Positions 1 through 13,807 of a DNA stretch of 64,000 nt are shown here, one piece after another. The stretch is from Capsaspora owczarzaki ATCC 30864 (lineage: Eukaryota > Opisthokonta > Filasterea). The notes below the pieces were generated by a model that was not told the origin of the DNA, searched no databases, and saw only the letters and a list, made by a program, of their open reading frames with translations. The DNA lies in NCBI RefSeq assembly GCF_000151315.2, contig NW_011887293.1, positions 1,557,208-1,621,207 of the forward strand, in the 5' to 3' direction. Made by a program: the position numbers and the translations under genes. Numbering within the stretch: the first letter of the stretch is position 1; each line of letters begins with the position of its first letter.

Positions 1-883
1 CTGGACTGAAATTTCTGCGATACTTTTTGAGAATAACTGCACGACAATGAATGCGCTAATCACCATACTTCAAATTTTTATCACAGGCCGGGATCAAGCT
101 CGCGGAAGTGACACCCTTCGCTGCAAACAACACAACAACCGATCAACGCTCGTTTTTCAGCGCACACCGCACGCTTGACGTCAGCGTTCACTTGTATTAC
201 ATTTGAATGATTTTTGACACGCATTGGTGTGCAGCGAGGACCGAGTGCCGCAAGACTGCCAGCGGTACAAGTAAGGGAAGTGACCGATTTGAGCTCACTT
301 TTGTTTTCATGTCTGAAGATTGGGGTTGATTTCAGCGGTGCATCTGCACCAAGTGCGCAACCGCCGTTGAAGCGGATCCATGAAACAAGCAAACCCAAGC
401 ATCCGGAAGTCAACAGAACACCGACCCAGTGAGAACGTGCCGGTCTGCAGAACTTCGGACCACAATTTCACTTTGCCATTCATTTCATCGTGACGTTGTC
501 ACGCTTTCTTTCCAATATTTCCGGCAGGTTCTTACACAAGCCATCCACTCGCATTCTTGACTTTGTCATACAACTCGCGCTGTCTGTCAGTCATACTTTG
601 AAACGACATCATTACTCGTTCTCAATCTATCAAACAGATGCCTGTGTCAGTTCGTGACTTTCGCGGTTTTTTCTCACGTCACAACACCATTTCTCGAACG
701 CAGAACAAGAGCCCAGGCGGTGCTAAACGCACGACGTGTGCAGCAGCAAGACAACAACAACAGTGAACAAAAAGGGTGAAGATCATTTAAGTTCGAATAA
801 CGTTTCGAAACATTCGAAACGAATCAACAGCGTTCCATTGTGTTTCTATTGTTCATGCACAAGAACAAAAAAACAGCACTCCA
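1..883. other. Window edge, no gene recognised
   Basis: I see no family motif on either strand. The two overlapping open frames near 81-432 oppose each other and have no recognisable composition or motif. The stretch probably holds the 3' flank of the PP2C gene and the flank of a neighbour outside the window. Confidence 0.4.
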
Positions 884-3003
<2,120 letters not shown>

Positions 3004-3184
3004 GTGAAAAACGAGCGTCTTGTCAAAAATAAAGCTAACAAAACCAACCAGAAATTAAAAAAAAAAAACCAAAAAAAAAAACTGTCCTCAATCTAAATTT
3101 GAAACAACCTTGGTATTCTTTGCCACCACAAAAACAGGACATGGAAAAAAACCCAAACGCAAACACAAACGACTCACAACCAGC

Positions 3185-6100
3185 TCAAAGCTTGGCCGCG
3201 GGCTGCACGGAAAAGTCCGCGCGAAGCCGGTGAGCAAGCGAGTCCAAAGAGGCAGCAACCGCAGCGGCACTCTGTCGGGTTGCGGTAGGGTTGTTTTGCC
3301 AAGAAGTAGGGAGGCGGCGCATGCTGGCAATACGCTCGACAAACTGCTCAAGTGCAACTCCTCGTTGGAAGGCGGGAAGGAGTCGAGCACGACTGGACAG
3401 CAGGGCGGCATTCGGAACTTTGGCAGCGGCAGCATCAGCTGCTTTGCTGCTGGCTGCGGCAGATGCAAGAGAGGCCGTCGTTGCAGGAGCCAAGCGCACA
3501 TGTTCAATCACCTGGTGGCGGTGGAAGGACGATAGGGCATGGCGAACTGGTTCCGCAGAGATGCCTTCAAAGGCCGGCAGCACGTTCGCATCAAACAACT
3601 CACAGCCAAGGAGCTGAATCTGCAAGACAAGGTCTGCTGTTGGAATAGCAATCGTGCTCGCACCAGCACGCTGCATTGCCAGTAGCGCAAGACTTGCAAT
3701 CCAGTAACTGTCGATGAACGGCCAGAGAAGCGCGCATAAGAACTCGCAGGGCGCTTGTCCACTCGTAGAAATAGACACATAGGACTTGCTGGAATCAAGC
3801 GTGACCAAGGACCGAGCGATCAATGACTGCAGAGTCTGTTGGAATTGCTGCAAGTGGAGAAGCCCAACCCCCCAAACAAAGAAAACAAGCCAAAACCAAC
3901 CCCCGTTCAGAACACGCACACCACGCAGGACTCACATCCACACCCGTGCCACAACGCCTTACAACAGCTGGATCTGGGCAATCAATCAAAAACTCCCGCG
4001 AGAGAAGAGTTCGCAGGAAGCCACTCAGTTGACTGGCTCCCTCAACAGAGACTCGAGATGATCCCAACGCGAACAATGGCAAGGCGACCAAGCAATCTTC
4101 AATAAATACGTGCATGATCTGACGAGACACAAAATAATACAGACAGTCGGCAACAGTCAGGCAACAGAGCGCTCGCAAACCCAACCCCCCGGCGCCCTAG
4201 CATACTGCACTCACCTGATTGCGGTAGTTGGCCAATGCAATCTCGTTCACAACCTCCTCAGGAGAGCTGAGATGCAGCGACAAGGAGTCTGGCACCGAGC
4301 TCTCGACGCGATCCAGGTTGGCAGAAACAATGCCTGGGAAAATACCCAGTGAAGCAACGAGCAATGCCGGGGCGTCTTCACCGGCCATCCAGTCCAGCGT
4401 GCAGCCACGAGAAGTTAGCTCTGCAGCCAAAGCGGTCAACTCGCGTGCCAAGCGTTCGGTAGGAAGCGACACACTTGGGCGAGATGCAGAGACGCGTACC
4501 AAAACATCACCAACGGCACGTTTGACGTTCGTTGTGGAAATGGGAAGCGCAGCGTTGAACACAACATTGTGGTGGTGAAGCAACATCAAGGCACCCAGGA
4601 GCTGCGCGGGCTGGAACACATGCAAAAGCTGCTGACGCCGCAGAATCTCCAACCCGAGCGTGTAGGCAAACTGCTGTTTCACACCAGCCTGGAGAGTGCG
4701 GGAGGCACCGGCTGGGGCCATCGCGACCAAGCGACGATCAATCCGTTGCGCAGGCTCAAGGGCGGCGTTATATTCCTGCGTTGAAACCGGTCGCCCAAAG
4801 CGCACATGGATGCGACCGAGATCAGTGCCGAGAGCCGAGCTGACTTTCAACAGGCCCGATGTGGATTCCTTCGGTTTGGGCAAGCCAAGCAGCTCGCGAA
4901 CGTACAAGTCGCGCTCAAAGAGGCGCTCGTAGCTGAGACCAACTGGGACCATCTGAACATCGCTCACTCGGCAGTCAAAGAACGGGTCGAGCACCATTGA
5001 CAGCAAGCCAGTCTTGGGCGGAAGCGACTTGCCTGTGCGGCTTCGCGTACCTTCGAGGAAGAACTCGATCGGAGAGTCGCCATTAATGACAATGGTCTGA
5101 ACATACGACGAGAAGACGGCCCAGTACAGCTTGTCCGAACCGAACGAGCGTCTCATGAAGAAGGCGCCCGAGTTGCGCAAAAACCAGCTGACGCCTGCCA
5201 TTGCCATAAAGTCCTGCCCAGCAGCAACCGCCGGAAGAGGAAGATCGTGTGCCCACATGACATAGGACACGATTAAAAAGTCCAAGTAGCTCCGGTGCGA
5301 TGGCAGCAGCATGACTGGGGCGTGAGTAACGGCCTCGCGCAGACGGTCGAGTTCGGCCAGATCGCAGGTAATGTTGCGATAGAGCTGCTCGAGCGCACCT
5401 CGAAGGGTCATGGCCATGGCGCGCAGAGCTGTGACCCGCAGATTGTGGCTCATGGTGTCAAGAATGGAGCGAGCCTCAGCAGCAACGACATCGCGCGGGA
5501 CGCCTCGCCGAATGGACTCGTCGGTGAGCGTTCGTTGAACCAACGAGCTGTCAAACGCAACCTGTCGGATCTGCCACGGCGCACGCTGCTCTACGTTTCG
5601 GTACATTGGCGGCGTGCCGCGCGAGCGCAGACCAAACCGAAGGACATGCATGCGCGGAGAGGCAGAGAGCGCGCCAGACGAGCCAGGCTGCACAGGCATC
5701 AGGAAGCAGTCCATGGCATGCGTGTACGATATTTGGCGAATGCGGGTGACGCCGCGGAGATGCCGGTAGACGCCAAAAGTGCTCGTCAGAAGGTAGTTGC
5801 GCCAAAATTGCTCCAACTGCCATGCCGGAGACTGTCTGGCAATGAACGTGCGATGGAGGTCCACGTTGGAAACATGCAGCGCAGCAACCACGGCACTCGC
5901 ATGCTGGGCCGGGTGGAAGGCTTGCACCAAGTCGACAGCTTCTTCTTCCCAATCATCGGCGAGCAACATGCCACGAGCGCGTTCAAACGACCAACCGGCA
6001 GTCAAATACCAGCGTAGGGCGTAAACAACAGTCTCGGCGAAGGCCGCCGGGGCACGAACTGGCGGCTGCACAGCACTGAAGGCCTTGCGTTGGCGAACGG

Positions 6101-7745
6101 TGAACGCTTGTGCGGCAGCCCGCAGCACTTCCCAAGCAACCAAGCGAGACGGATCGCAGGCAACGTGGAAGAACTCGAGTTGCGAGTGGACGCTGCTGCG
6201 GCCGAGCAGACCGTTGAAGGGCGCGACGGGTTGACTGGCCACAGCGTGACCTCCTGCCTTGAGCAAGGCCGTTGCCGCAACATCGACAGGCACAATGTCG
6301 GCGCGAGCCTGAGCGGACGCTGGCAGTGAGCTCACAAGTTGATCGCCGCTGGCAAGCAGAGCACTCGCGATCAAAGTTGGCCGGTCAATCTGATCAGAAA
6401 AAGCAAAAGAAAAAGAAAAAGAAGAAGAAGAAGAAAAAAAAAAAAAGGCGAGAAACACCACCCCCCACAAGGAATGAGAACCAAAGCAACAATGAGCAAC
6501 TGGAACGAATTGGTACATAGCCAAAACAACGAAGGCGACGTACCCATCCGGCGCACGGGACGGACAAAGCAGGACCGATCAATGTGGTGCGCACGCAGGC
6601 GATTGACATGCAGTTAGCGTACTGCGCCAAAACGTGCTCAGCGAGGGCTCTCGAGAAAGTGTACAGGTCCGGATAGAGCTCGAGAGCGGTTCTGACCAAC
6701 AAATCACGATCTGATTTTTGTCAAACCAAACAAAACCCCAACCAACCAACCAACCAACCAACCAAAACAAACAAACAAACAAACAAACAAACAAACAAAC
6801 AAACAAACAAACAAACAAACAAACAAACAAACAAACAAAGAAACAACCAACCAAAACAAACAAATAAACAAACAAACAACCAACCAAAACAAACAAATAA
6901 ACAAACAAACAAACAAACAAACAAAACCCCAAAGGTGTGAGAAATCCAAAAACTCAGCTCAACCAAGCAAAGGCAAATCGATGCCCATACCATGTGCAGA
7001 AAGTGAAAGAACTCGATCAATAGCATCGACATCAACCAAGCCATTGGGCCCAACGCAAGCACGTGCAATGGCAGCAGGGAGAGGCGGGAGCGTTTCTCGC
7101 AGTGTAGTTTGACGGCCTTGGGCGAGCAAGGGAGCAGATACAAACGCCGAAGAAAGCACCACCACACGAATGTGGCGATGAAATCTGGTCTGCAGCAGCC
7201 GCATCAAGCGCGCAGTACCGCCAACATTGACGGTCACGGCATCGAGCAATGCAGCACTGCGATGCGCGCGGCTATTGTCGGACGCCAGAGTAGCGGCAAG
7301 ATCAGACGCAATCGACACTCCAGCGCAGTGGTAAACTGTGCCAACATGCGCGACCAGTGTTTGCAGACTTTGCCGCGGAATGGCGAGCGTTTCGGTGGTG
7401 GAGGAGAGGTCAATGGGCACGCCGACCAGACGGACGGCCGTGGCAGCGCGCGTCAGCAGTGAGTAGACCAGGATGGAGCCGTCCGGTTGCACCTCCCAGT
7501 GCAGCTCTGGAGCCCGAAGAGCGAGTGCGGCAGTGACAGATTTTACCAAGCCAGCCACTCGTTCACGGACACGCTGTTGAACGATCTGCTCGTTCAATTC
7601 GCTGCTGCTGCTCGCCGAGTTGTTAGCCATTCCGGATGCAGGAAGCAGTGTTGTTGCTGGTCGCAATGCCAGGTAAACAAGGATCTGAGAGTCAAAGTGT
7701 TTCAAGTTTCCAGTCAGTCGACCCTGATTCTGATTTCCTGAGTTG

Positions 7746-7781
<36 letters not shown>

Positions 7782-8440
7782 TTTCATTGGGAGATGTGGC
7801 TTTCTTGTCTTTCACGTCGATGTTTTGGAACGCGCTGCCCTTGATTCGATGTTTTTGTATGGAGTTGCATTGCAATCAATCTTTGCTTCCCAATCTCATG
7901 TCCATCAATCTCAGCCTTCTTCCAATTCTAAATCAAAATGAAAGACAACCAACAACGCCGAATGAGAATGAAAAATGACTCGATGTCTGTCATTGTGCGA
8001 AAATTTGAGTCGCTGCATGATGATGATGGATGGATGGATGGATGGGATGGATGGATGGATGGATGGATGGATCGCTTTCGCTGCAATGCATTCAAACAAA
8101 CCTCGTGCTGGTGAGTCGGATCGGCACCCGCGGCAGCAGCAGGAGGGGCACGCGTCGCACTGAGGATGCCGCGTGGACACGCATCGCTCTTCAACGCAGT
8201 GCCGCCGGCGCAGCAGTGGTCGAGGAGCAGCTGGGCGAGCAGCGCAGTGCCGACCGTGCCTGTAGCGCCAGTGATCAGCACGGCGGGAGTGTCAGTCCTT
8301 GTGCTGCTACCAGCCGATGCTACAACAGCTGCTGCTGCTGCTGATGATGATGAAGATGATGATGATAACGGCGAGGCAGTGCGGTTGGCTGCAGTCGCAG
8401 ATGAGAACGATCGCGCTCGAGCGCGCGCGTCAAAATCCAT
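3185..8440 (-). CDS. Fused fatty acyl-CoA reductase / dihydroxyacetone-phosphate acyltransferase, PTS1
   Basis: A single gene of about 1,406 aa joins two ether-lipid enzymes. Exons: 8440-8102, 7684-6991, 6710-6544, 6389-4215, 4118-3936 and 3847-3185; all phases agree. The N-terminal half is an extended-SDR acyl-CoA reductase: GATGTVG NAD(P)-binding loop at 58-64, VYHCAG, INV/VNVGGT-type segment, VLSSAFVS, YTFSRALAE, TTLIGP and IVPVD. A FAR_C-like stretch (FWRNYLL...GVYRHL) follows. From about residue 760 it is a GNPAT-type acyltransferase: HRSYLDF (HX4D), SGAFFMRRS, FFLEGTRSRTGK, MVPVGLSYE and LLGLPKPKEST. The protein ends in AKL, a type 1 peroxisomal signal that human GNPAT also has. FAR makes fatty alcohol and DHAPAT makes acyl-DHAP, the two inputs of alkyl-DHAP synthase. 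The catalytic Lys of the reductase YxxxK motif is Arg here. I recall a similar FAR-acyltransferase fusion in Dictyostelium. Confidence 0.9.
6725..6925. repeat. AAAC/AACC tetranucleotide repeat in intron 2 of the FAR-DHAPAT gene
   Basis: Runs of AACC then AAAC units, with two partial reprises, lie between exons 2 and 3. Read on the minus strand they give spurious FVCLFVCL-type open frames. Confidence 0.95.
7750..7779. repeat. GT microsatellite in intron 1 of the FAR-DHAPAT gene
   Basis: A short GT dinucleotide run within the intron spanning 7685-8101. It has no coding content. Confidence 0.9.
8019..8072. repeat. GATG/TGGA tandem repeat in intron 1 of the FAR-DHAPAT gene
   Basis: GATG-type tetranucleotide units with small slips lie just inside the donor side of intron 1. 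The minus-strand frame reads as a SIHPSIHP repeat that is not coding. Confidence 0.93.
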
Positions 8441-8761
8441 CGCGCGATTTGGTCTGGCTTCAGGGGAACGTGGAGTGAGTGTGAAACAAGTAGGGATGCG
8501 GATTGAATTCAAGCACACACTCAACAGAACGAATTGGAAGGAAGGGAGAAAAAGAAGGAAGGAAAGAGCGACAAAAAGTGAAAATGATCAGTCATTGAAG
8601 GTTGAAGGTTAAACGGCGAGATTGAACAACATCATCATCCAACAGCTGCAGCTGCAATAGAAGCACACATCAGAGTGGACAACCACCCAGTTTGAACAAA
8701 GGAACAGAAACATACAAAAAAAATGGCCATAAAGAAAAAAAAATGCAGCCAAAAAATGCCA
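8441..8761. other. Spacer between the FAR-DHAPAT start and the RBM22 stop
   Basis: Short A-rich spacer between two tandem minus-strand genes. It should hold the RBM22 3' UTR and the FAR-DHAPAT promoter. No gene seen. Confidence 0.6.
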
Positions 8762-10809
8762 TCAAGATTGGTCGACAAAGCCGCCCTTGTTCGAACCCAT
8801 GCGCTGAGGATCTTGCGACGAATATCGAAGGCTACCGGAAGCTCCAGACGCGGTCGGCGGAGGCGGCGGAAGAGAAACTGTACCAGCTGCGGCTGTTTTT
8901 GATTTTTTCGTTTTTTTTTTTCAACAGCCAGGCGCAAACGTGAGCTCACAATCCACAGTTCATTCAATACTCAAACCCAGCCATTTCAATAGATTGACCA
9001 CACTGCTCGAATGCACCCACGGCCATACCTGCGCCATTGGCAGGGCTGCTGCTGCCTCCACCAAACGAGCTTTGATTGGCTGCCGACTTGCCCCACATGA
9101 TTTTGAGCTTGCGATCGTGAATAATCGCCTTGTTATACGAGCGTTCCGCAGCTGCCTCAGCAAAAAGTCGCGTTGTGAAGGCAACGAACGCACAGGCGGC
9201 CTTTCTTGATATTGTGATGGATCGGATTTCGCCAAACTGATAAAAGTAGTCTCTGTGATGAGGTAGAGATTGGAAAAAGTCAGCGAGACTAAGATACGCC
9301 ACTGCACCACAATTCCACGGCAAGCAAAAGGAGCCAGAAAACAAACAACCAAACAGATGTGACAACAAAACCCTTCTCCAACCCAAGCCCATTCACAACC
9401 CTTTACCCCCAAAACCATCCTCTGGAAAGCTCAACCACCACCAGAACAACACTAAAAATAGACGTGGAAACACATACCGCAAGTCGTCTTCAGAAATAGA
9501 GTCATCCAGATTTCCAACATAAAGCGTGGTGATGGACTTGTCAGCGGGCGGCGTAATCTTGGGCATCTTGACCAGTTGGCCCAGCATCTTGGCAGCGACG
9601 GGGTCGTTGGTGCCATAGTAGCGGTCGACAATGTTTTGCTTGGCGAGCGCGCTGGAGGGATCGGTGGGAAGCTCGTGACGGTACGGACATGTCTCGCCTC
9701 GCTTGCACTCTCCCTTGACAAAGAAGGTGCAAATGTGTGCAGCATTGCGCTTGTAGTATGGCTCGCGACGTGCAAGTCGGCTCAAGGCGTCAGGACCGAC
9801 CTTTGAGACATCGGACGCGGAGAGCACAGCTAGGGCATTATCACCGCCGCTGTTGCCGCTGCTGCTGCTGCCGCCCTCGCCTGTCGCGCCAGGGATGACG
9901 ACTGCTTCTGCCGACAGCGATCCATGCGCCAGTGGCAGCGTGCCCGTGTACGGCGATGCCAGCGCAGGGTTTTCCGAGTTGGCAATCGCGTTGGCCATAT
10001 TGTGGACATGGTACTGGCGATTGACGTCCGACCGCGGCAGATCGTTGGCGACCCCACTCAACTGGTCACGGACCTGCACTGGCAGCGCATATTCGAGATC
10101 GAGGATGCATGTCTGGCAGACGTTCTTGAGCTTGGCGCATGTCTGGCAGATTTCCGTTTTCTTGAACCGCATATTCCGCCCAGGCTGCCAGCGGAAGATG
10201 GTGAATGGCCTTGAGCAGATCTTGCACTCGTTGCCGTATTGTTCCTACCAAATACGTCGAGCACAGCAGGTCGATCAGTTCGAGTCAGTATTGTGCTGGA
10301 CGAAGCGGACTTGTGCTCCAATGAAGGCCCCCCCCCTCCCCTGCCACCCACTTCCACGAATGACGGTGGCTCTTGCTTCAATTCATCAAGTAGCAGTTCA
10401 GCGTGGCCGTCACTCGGAGCGGACGATGTTGTTGTTCTTCGAGTGAGTGGTCTGAGCGACGACGCCAATGCGTTTCCATACAAAAAACACCCCTCACGCT
10501 CTCCCGCTTTTCACCCCTTCCGCCCATCCCTGACCCTGTTGCTCAAGTTGGCTGTCGTCCGTCGTCTGTCGCTTGATGGTTGCATCCCAGCCCCCGCTCC
10601 ACTATTCCCCTTCAGCTGTCAGCCTCTCTCTCTCTCTAGCTCTCTGCCGCTGCTTGCTTCTCTGTCTTATGCTCAGTCTCTCCACCCACCTTGGTCATGC
10701 GCAGGTACGGGTTGTCGCCCAGACACGTCTGGCATAGGATGGGGAACTCGGACGACTCCCAGCCCATCACCGACGGCAGCTGCTGCCCAGCGCGCATGGA
10801 CGTCGACAT
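8762..10809 (-). CDS. RBM22: Pre-mRNA-splicing factor RBM22 (Cwc2/Slt11 family)
   Basis: Spliceosome component that contacts U6 snRNA and the catalytic centre. Exons: 10809-10690, 10244-9478, 9252-9029 and 8877-8762, giving 408 aa. Order seen: [17 protein letters not shown] with further CxxC pairs ([22 protein letters not shown]) as the N-terminal zinc region; the RSDVN segment; a CCCH zinc finger with [14 protein letters not shown] at about 210-230; [11 protein letters not shown]; an RRM starting [12 protein letters not shown] at about 280; and a short Pro-rich tail ending near [10 protein letters not shown], which matches the animal C terminus. The join at intron 3 gives [12 protein letters not shown]. 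The start at 10809 is the first Met before the conserved zinc region; a 5' UTR intron cannot be excluded. A Ser/Gly insertion near 9850-9980 is lineage-specific. Confidence 0.95.
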
Positions 10810-11307
10810 TGGTGCAGAGCAAATGGAAGGGAGAACTGAGCCTTGAGCCTGACTTGGCAAAGAACAAGTAAAATCAATGCATTACAATCGAAACACATCA
10901 CTCACGAAGGAGATCAGAGGGACGAAGCAGACAAACAAAAAAAGCATTTGGGAAAAAACCAGCCCACAAGGTTGGTTTGGTTTGGTCTGATCTGCTGAGC
11001 AGAAGCAAGTGCAACTACCTGTAAAATCAACAACACAAATCACACACTCGCAGCAAAGCGGAGGAGGGAAGACGAAATAATGAAAGGGGTGGACGAACAT
11101 GAAGCAGGTTCAATAATGCAAAATCCACACAAATCGTCAACATCCCAGCGTTGTTTCAAAAGCAGCTTCTGCTCGCTGATGATGATGACGATGATGATAA
11201 AGTATCCAAGCAACTGCATTTGACTGCCACGTCCCGCACTCCTGATTCTAATCCCACACTGATTCTTAGTAACGAAAGCGCGGTGTGATTGTTCGTTTTG
11301 TTTCGAA
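10810..11307. promoter_or_regulatory. Shared 5' region of RBM22 (-) and the PAQR gene (+)
   Basis: About 500 bp lies between two divergent start codons, so it should contain both promoters. No TATA box or other motif stands out. Confidence 0.5.
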
Positions 11308-12410
11308 ATGTGCTTTCTATGCGGTTTTCGAGGCGGACACTCGCACGCCGACAACAAGGCGTCATCGACAGAGATCTCCCAGCAAGAACAACAGCAGCAA
11401 CAAGAACATCAGTCGTCGTCTGGCGTTGTGACACGGTCGAGATTGCGCGCTAGCAACAGCGCCAATCCCAATCCCAACCCCACTCCCAATTCTAGTTCTA
11501 CGAGCACTGCGACGACTGCGACTGCGACTGCGACTCGGGTCGGATGGCACAAGTACCGCAATGACAAGTTCCCTGGCAAGGAGTACGTGCCCACGCGCGC
11601 AGAGCACCTCGCCAACATTTGGTCGCATGCGGTAAGGATTCGGGGTTCCATCTGTCGAAACTGACCAACCGTTGGCGCTCGCTCACTACTGGTTGCACTG
11701 TCAACACATCGGGGGGGGGGGTTTCTAACCTGCTCCATCATCACTCTCAGGTCGGCATTCTGTTTGGCTTGTTCGCGCTGTGGGACATGCAGCGAAACGC
11801 GGATTCGCGCCCAAAGCTGGTTGCCGCCTGGACGTACGGCGTCTCTCTGATTGCCCTCTTTGGCGTGTCGACCATGTACCATGTCGTGTTTTACAACCAC
11901 TGGGGCGAATTTCTGACGCGCCTCTTCAAGCTGGGCGACCGCGTCATGATCTTTGTGTTTGTCGCGGGATCGTACACACCCTGGATTCTGCTCGTCGATC
12001 TGCCAGACAGCTTCCTGTGGGGCGAGACCATGCTCACCGTCATCTGGAGCATTGGCTTTGCGGGTATTGCCTTCTCGTCCTTTTTCACGCTGACCAAGCG
12101 GCGGACAACCACGGTCGAAATCATCGAACTGGGCTTTTACCTCGGGATGGGCTGGATTGGCGCCTTTGTCGCGCAGCCCATGATGGCGTCCGGCGTGTCT
12201 GGGGTGGCGCTCTCGCTTCTGGTTGCAGGCGGCCTCAGCTTCTCCATCGGAGTCTACTTTTTCCGCCTGGACGGCATCATGCCGTTCGGACACACCGTCT
12301 GGCACATCTGGGTGATTATTGGTTGCGCCTTCCACTATCACGCCGTCTGCCACCACTTGCTGCCCTCCGCGACCCACCCTTCGACGCATGCCATCATGTC
12401 GAGCGCTTAG
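11308..12410 (+). CDS. PAQR / hemolysin-III family seven-helix membrane protein (MMD-like)
   Basis: Two exons, 11308-11631 and 11751-12410, give 327 aa. The N-terminal 80 residues are low complexity (Gln, Asn-Pro and Thr-Ala runs). YVPTRAEHLANIWSH then leads into about seven hydrophobic helices. The family's metal-site signatures are present: STMYH (Ser-x3-His) in helix 2, LGDR with the conserved Asp in helix 3, and HTVWH plus FHYHAVCHH near the end. The family includes adiponectin and progestin receptors, the Golgi/lysosomal MMD proteins and bacterial hemolysin III. The RAEHLAN entry and short C terminus fit the MMD/hemolysin-III branch better than the adiponectin receptors. Function is membrane-lipid hydrolysis or receptor signalling by analogy only. 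The start Met is the least certain part. Confidence 0.85.
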
Positions 12411-12723
12411 AACCTCAGAAGGATCAGATTGTTGTTGTTGTTGTTGTTGTTGCTGTGTCCAGTTTTTTTTTTTTTCAGTCCAATCCAAAAACCCCTCGTC
12501 GTTTCCTGCACCTCTCTCCTTCCTCCGCAACGCATTTTGTGAAAAAGTGAAGGTGATGAAATCGCAAGGATTGTTTTATCCAGCAGCCAAAAGAGAGCAC
12601 AGAGACGCAACCACACGGGATGGAACACGCCAGCATAATGTCACTTGAGGAGACGGACGAGCGTCGATCGAAGGGAGCACAACGACATGGGCAGCAAGAC
12701 AACTTCCAGAAAAACGAATCTCT
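12411..12723. other. Convergent 3' spacer of the PAQR gene and RPL39
   Basis: This holds the 3' UTRs of two converging genes. It includes a TTG trinucleotide run near 12430 and a T tract near 12465. No gene seen. Confidence 0.6.
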
Positions 12724-13464
12724 TTAGAAGTTGAGCTTGGTGCGCCTCCAGTGGCGGCGCTTAGCGTTGTAGCTGCAAAAAAACCAAACCATCGAGCGCA
12801 CACGAGTGAGTGACAAACCATAGAGCGCACTGCAGCTTCCTGTGCAACCCCGCGCGGGCTACCGTCTCGCTGCAATGAGCGCCACAAGTGCTGTGCAAAC
12901 AATGCTTACCGGATCGTGTTGTCCGTGCGCAGGCGGAACCAGTTGGGAATGGGGCGGTTCTGCTTGATCTTCTTGCCAAGCTTTCGCTTGATAATAAAGC
13001 TCTTTTGGGACGGCTGTGGGATGGAGAAGGATGCACGAGATGAGCGTGCAAATCGACACGGACAGATCAGGGAGGGGGTGGAAGGTGAGCAAACAAGTGG
13101 GGACTGGGGAGAAGGAAAAAAAAAAAAAAAAAAAAAGATGCCCGCTCTCGTTCGCTTCCCAATAGCGCTCTGTTGCCCAGCCGGGCTGTGCTGGAGACGG
13201 TTCAGCAGCGACATGTCTGTAAATCGCGGTCGAGGCGACAAACGGAGACGCAGGCGGGCACAGAAAGCAGCACCAGACCGGCCAACTGTCCATCCGCCGT
13301 CCGACTCTCGCTTCTCCAGTGCCCAGCCTTCCGCCGTCGCAAACGCCGTCCCCTCTCATTGCACCCGCCTCGATGACGGTCGAATCCGTTGGGATGTACA
13401 ATTATGCAACAGATTGGGCCGATGGAGGGCCGATACGGAAGGGCGATTGCTGGGTACGTACCAT
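12724..13464 (-). CDS. RPL39: Large-subunit ribosomal protein eL39
   Basis: A 51-aa protein lining the ribosome exit tunnel. Exons: 13464-13462, 13013-12910 and 12772-12724. The sequence follows the family throughout: [31 protein letters not shown], then [15 protein letters not shown]. The first exon contributes only the ATG before a GTACGT donor, so intron 1 splits start codon from body. The length equals that of animal and fungal eL39. The last 16 codons sit in their own small exon. It faces a 2-oxoglutarate oxygenase gene across about 340 bp. Confidence 0.95.
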
Positions 13465-13807
13465 CGTAAGGAGGAAGAGAGAGCGAGCAACTGGTTGAGC
13501 CGAATTCGATTTTTTGCATTTGCATTTTTCGTTTTCCGAGTTGGATGGTTTATTTTTGCACCAATCCCCATTGTCGCCGATCCAAAAGTTACATTCATTG
13601 CCTTTAAAATACAGTTTCAACAATTTTATGTCTGTGGGCGAGCTGAACGGAGATGGATTGAGAGTCCATCGTCTATTGCAATGGGTTTCCACTGGATTTC
13701 CATTGCCAATCGACGTTTACACACTTTCTTGCTTTTGGCGCGCGACAATCTGTAATAATTCAGTCGCTATTATTATAATACCTGCAGTATTGCGATTCCA
13801 GCAAAAG
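13465..13807. promoter_or_regulatory. Shared 5' region of RPL39 (-) and the 2OG oxygenase (+)
   Basis: Divergent start codons lie about 340 bp apart. The stretch is AT-rich and should hold both promoters. I see no specific element. Confidence 0.5.

Noticed and set aside
6579-7167. Minus-strand frames encoding LFVCLFVC repeats
   Set aside because: Translation of the AAAC tetranucleotide repeat in intron 2 of the FAR-DHAPAT gene.
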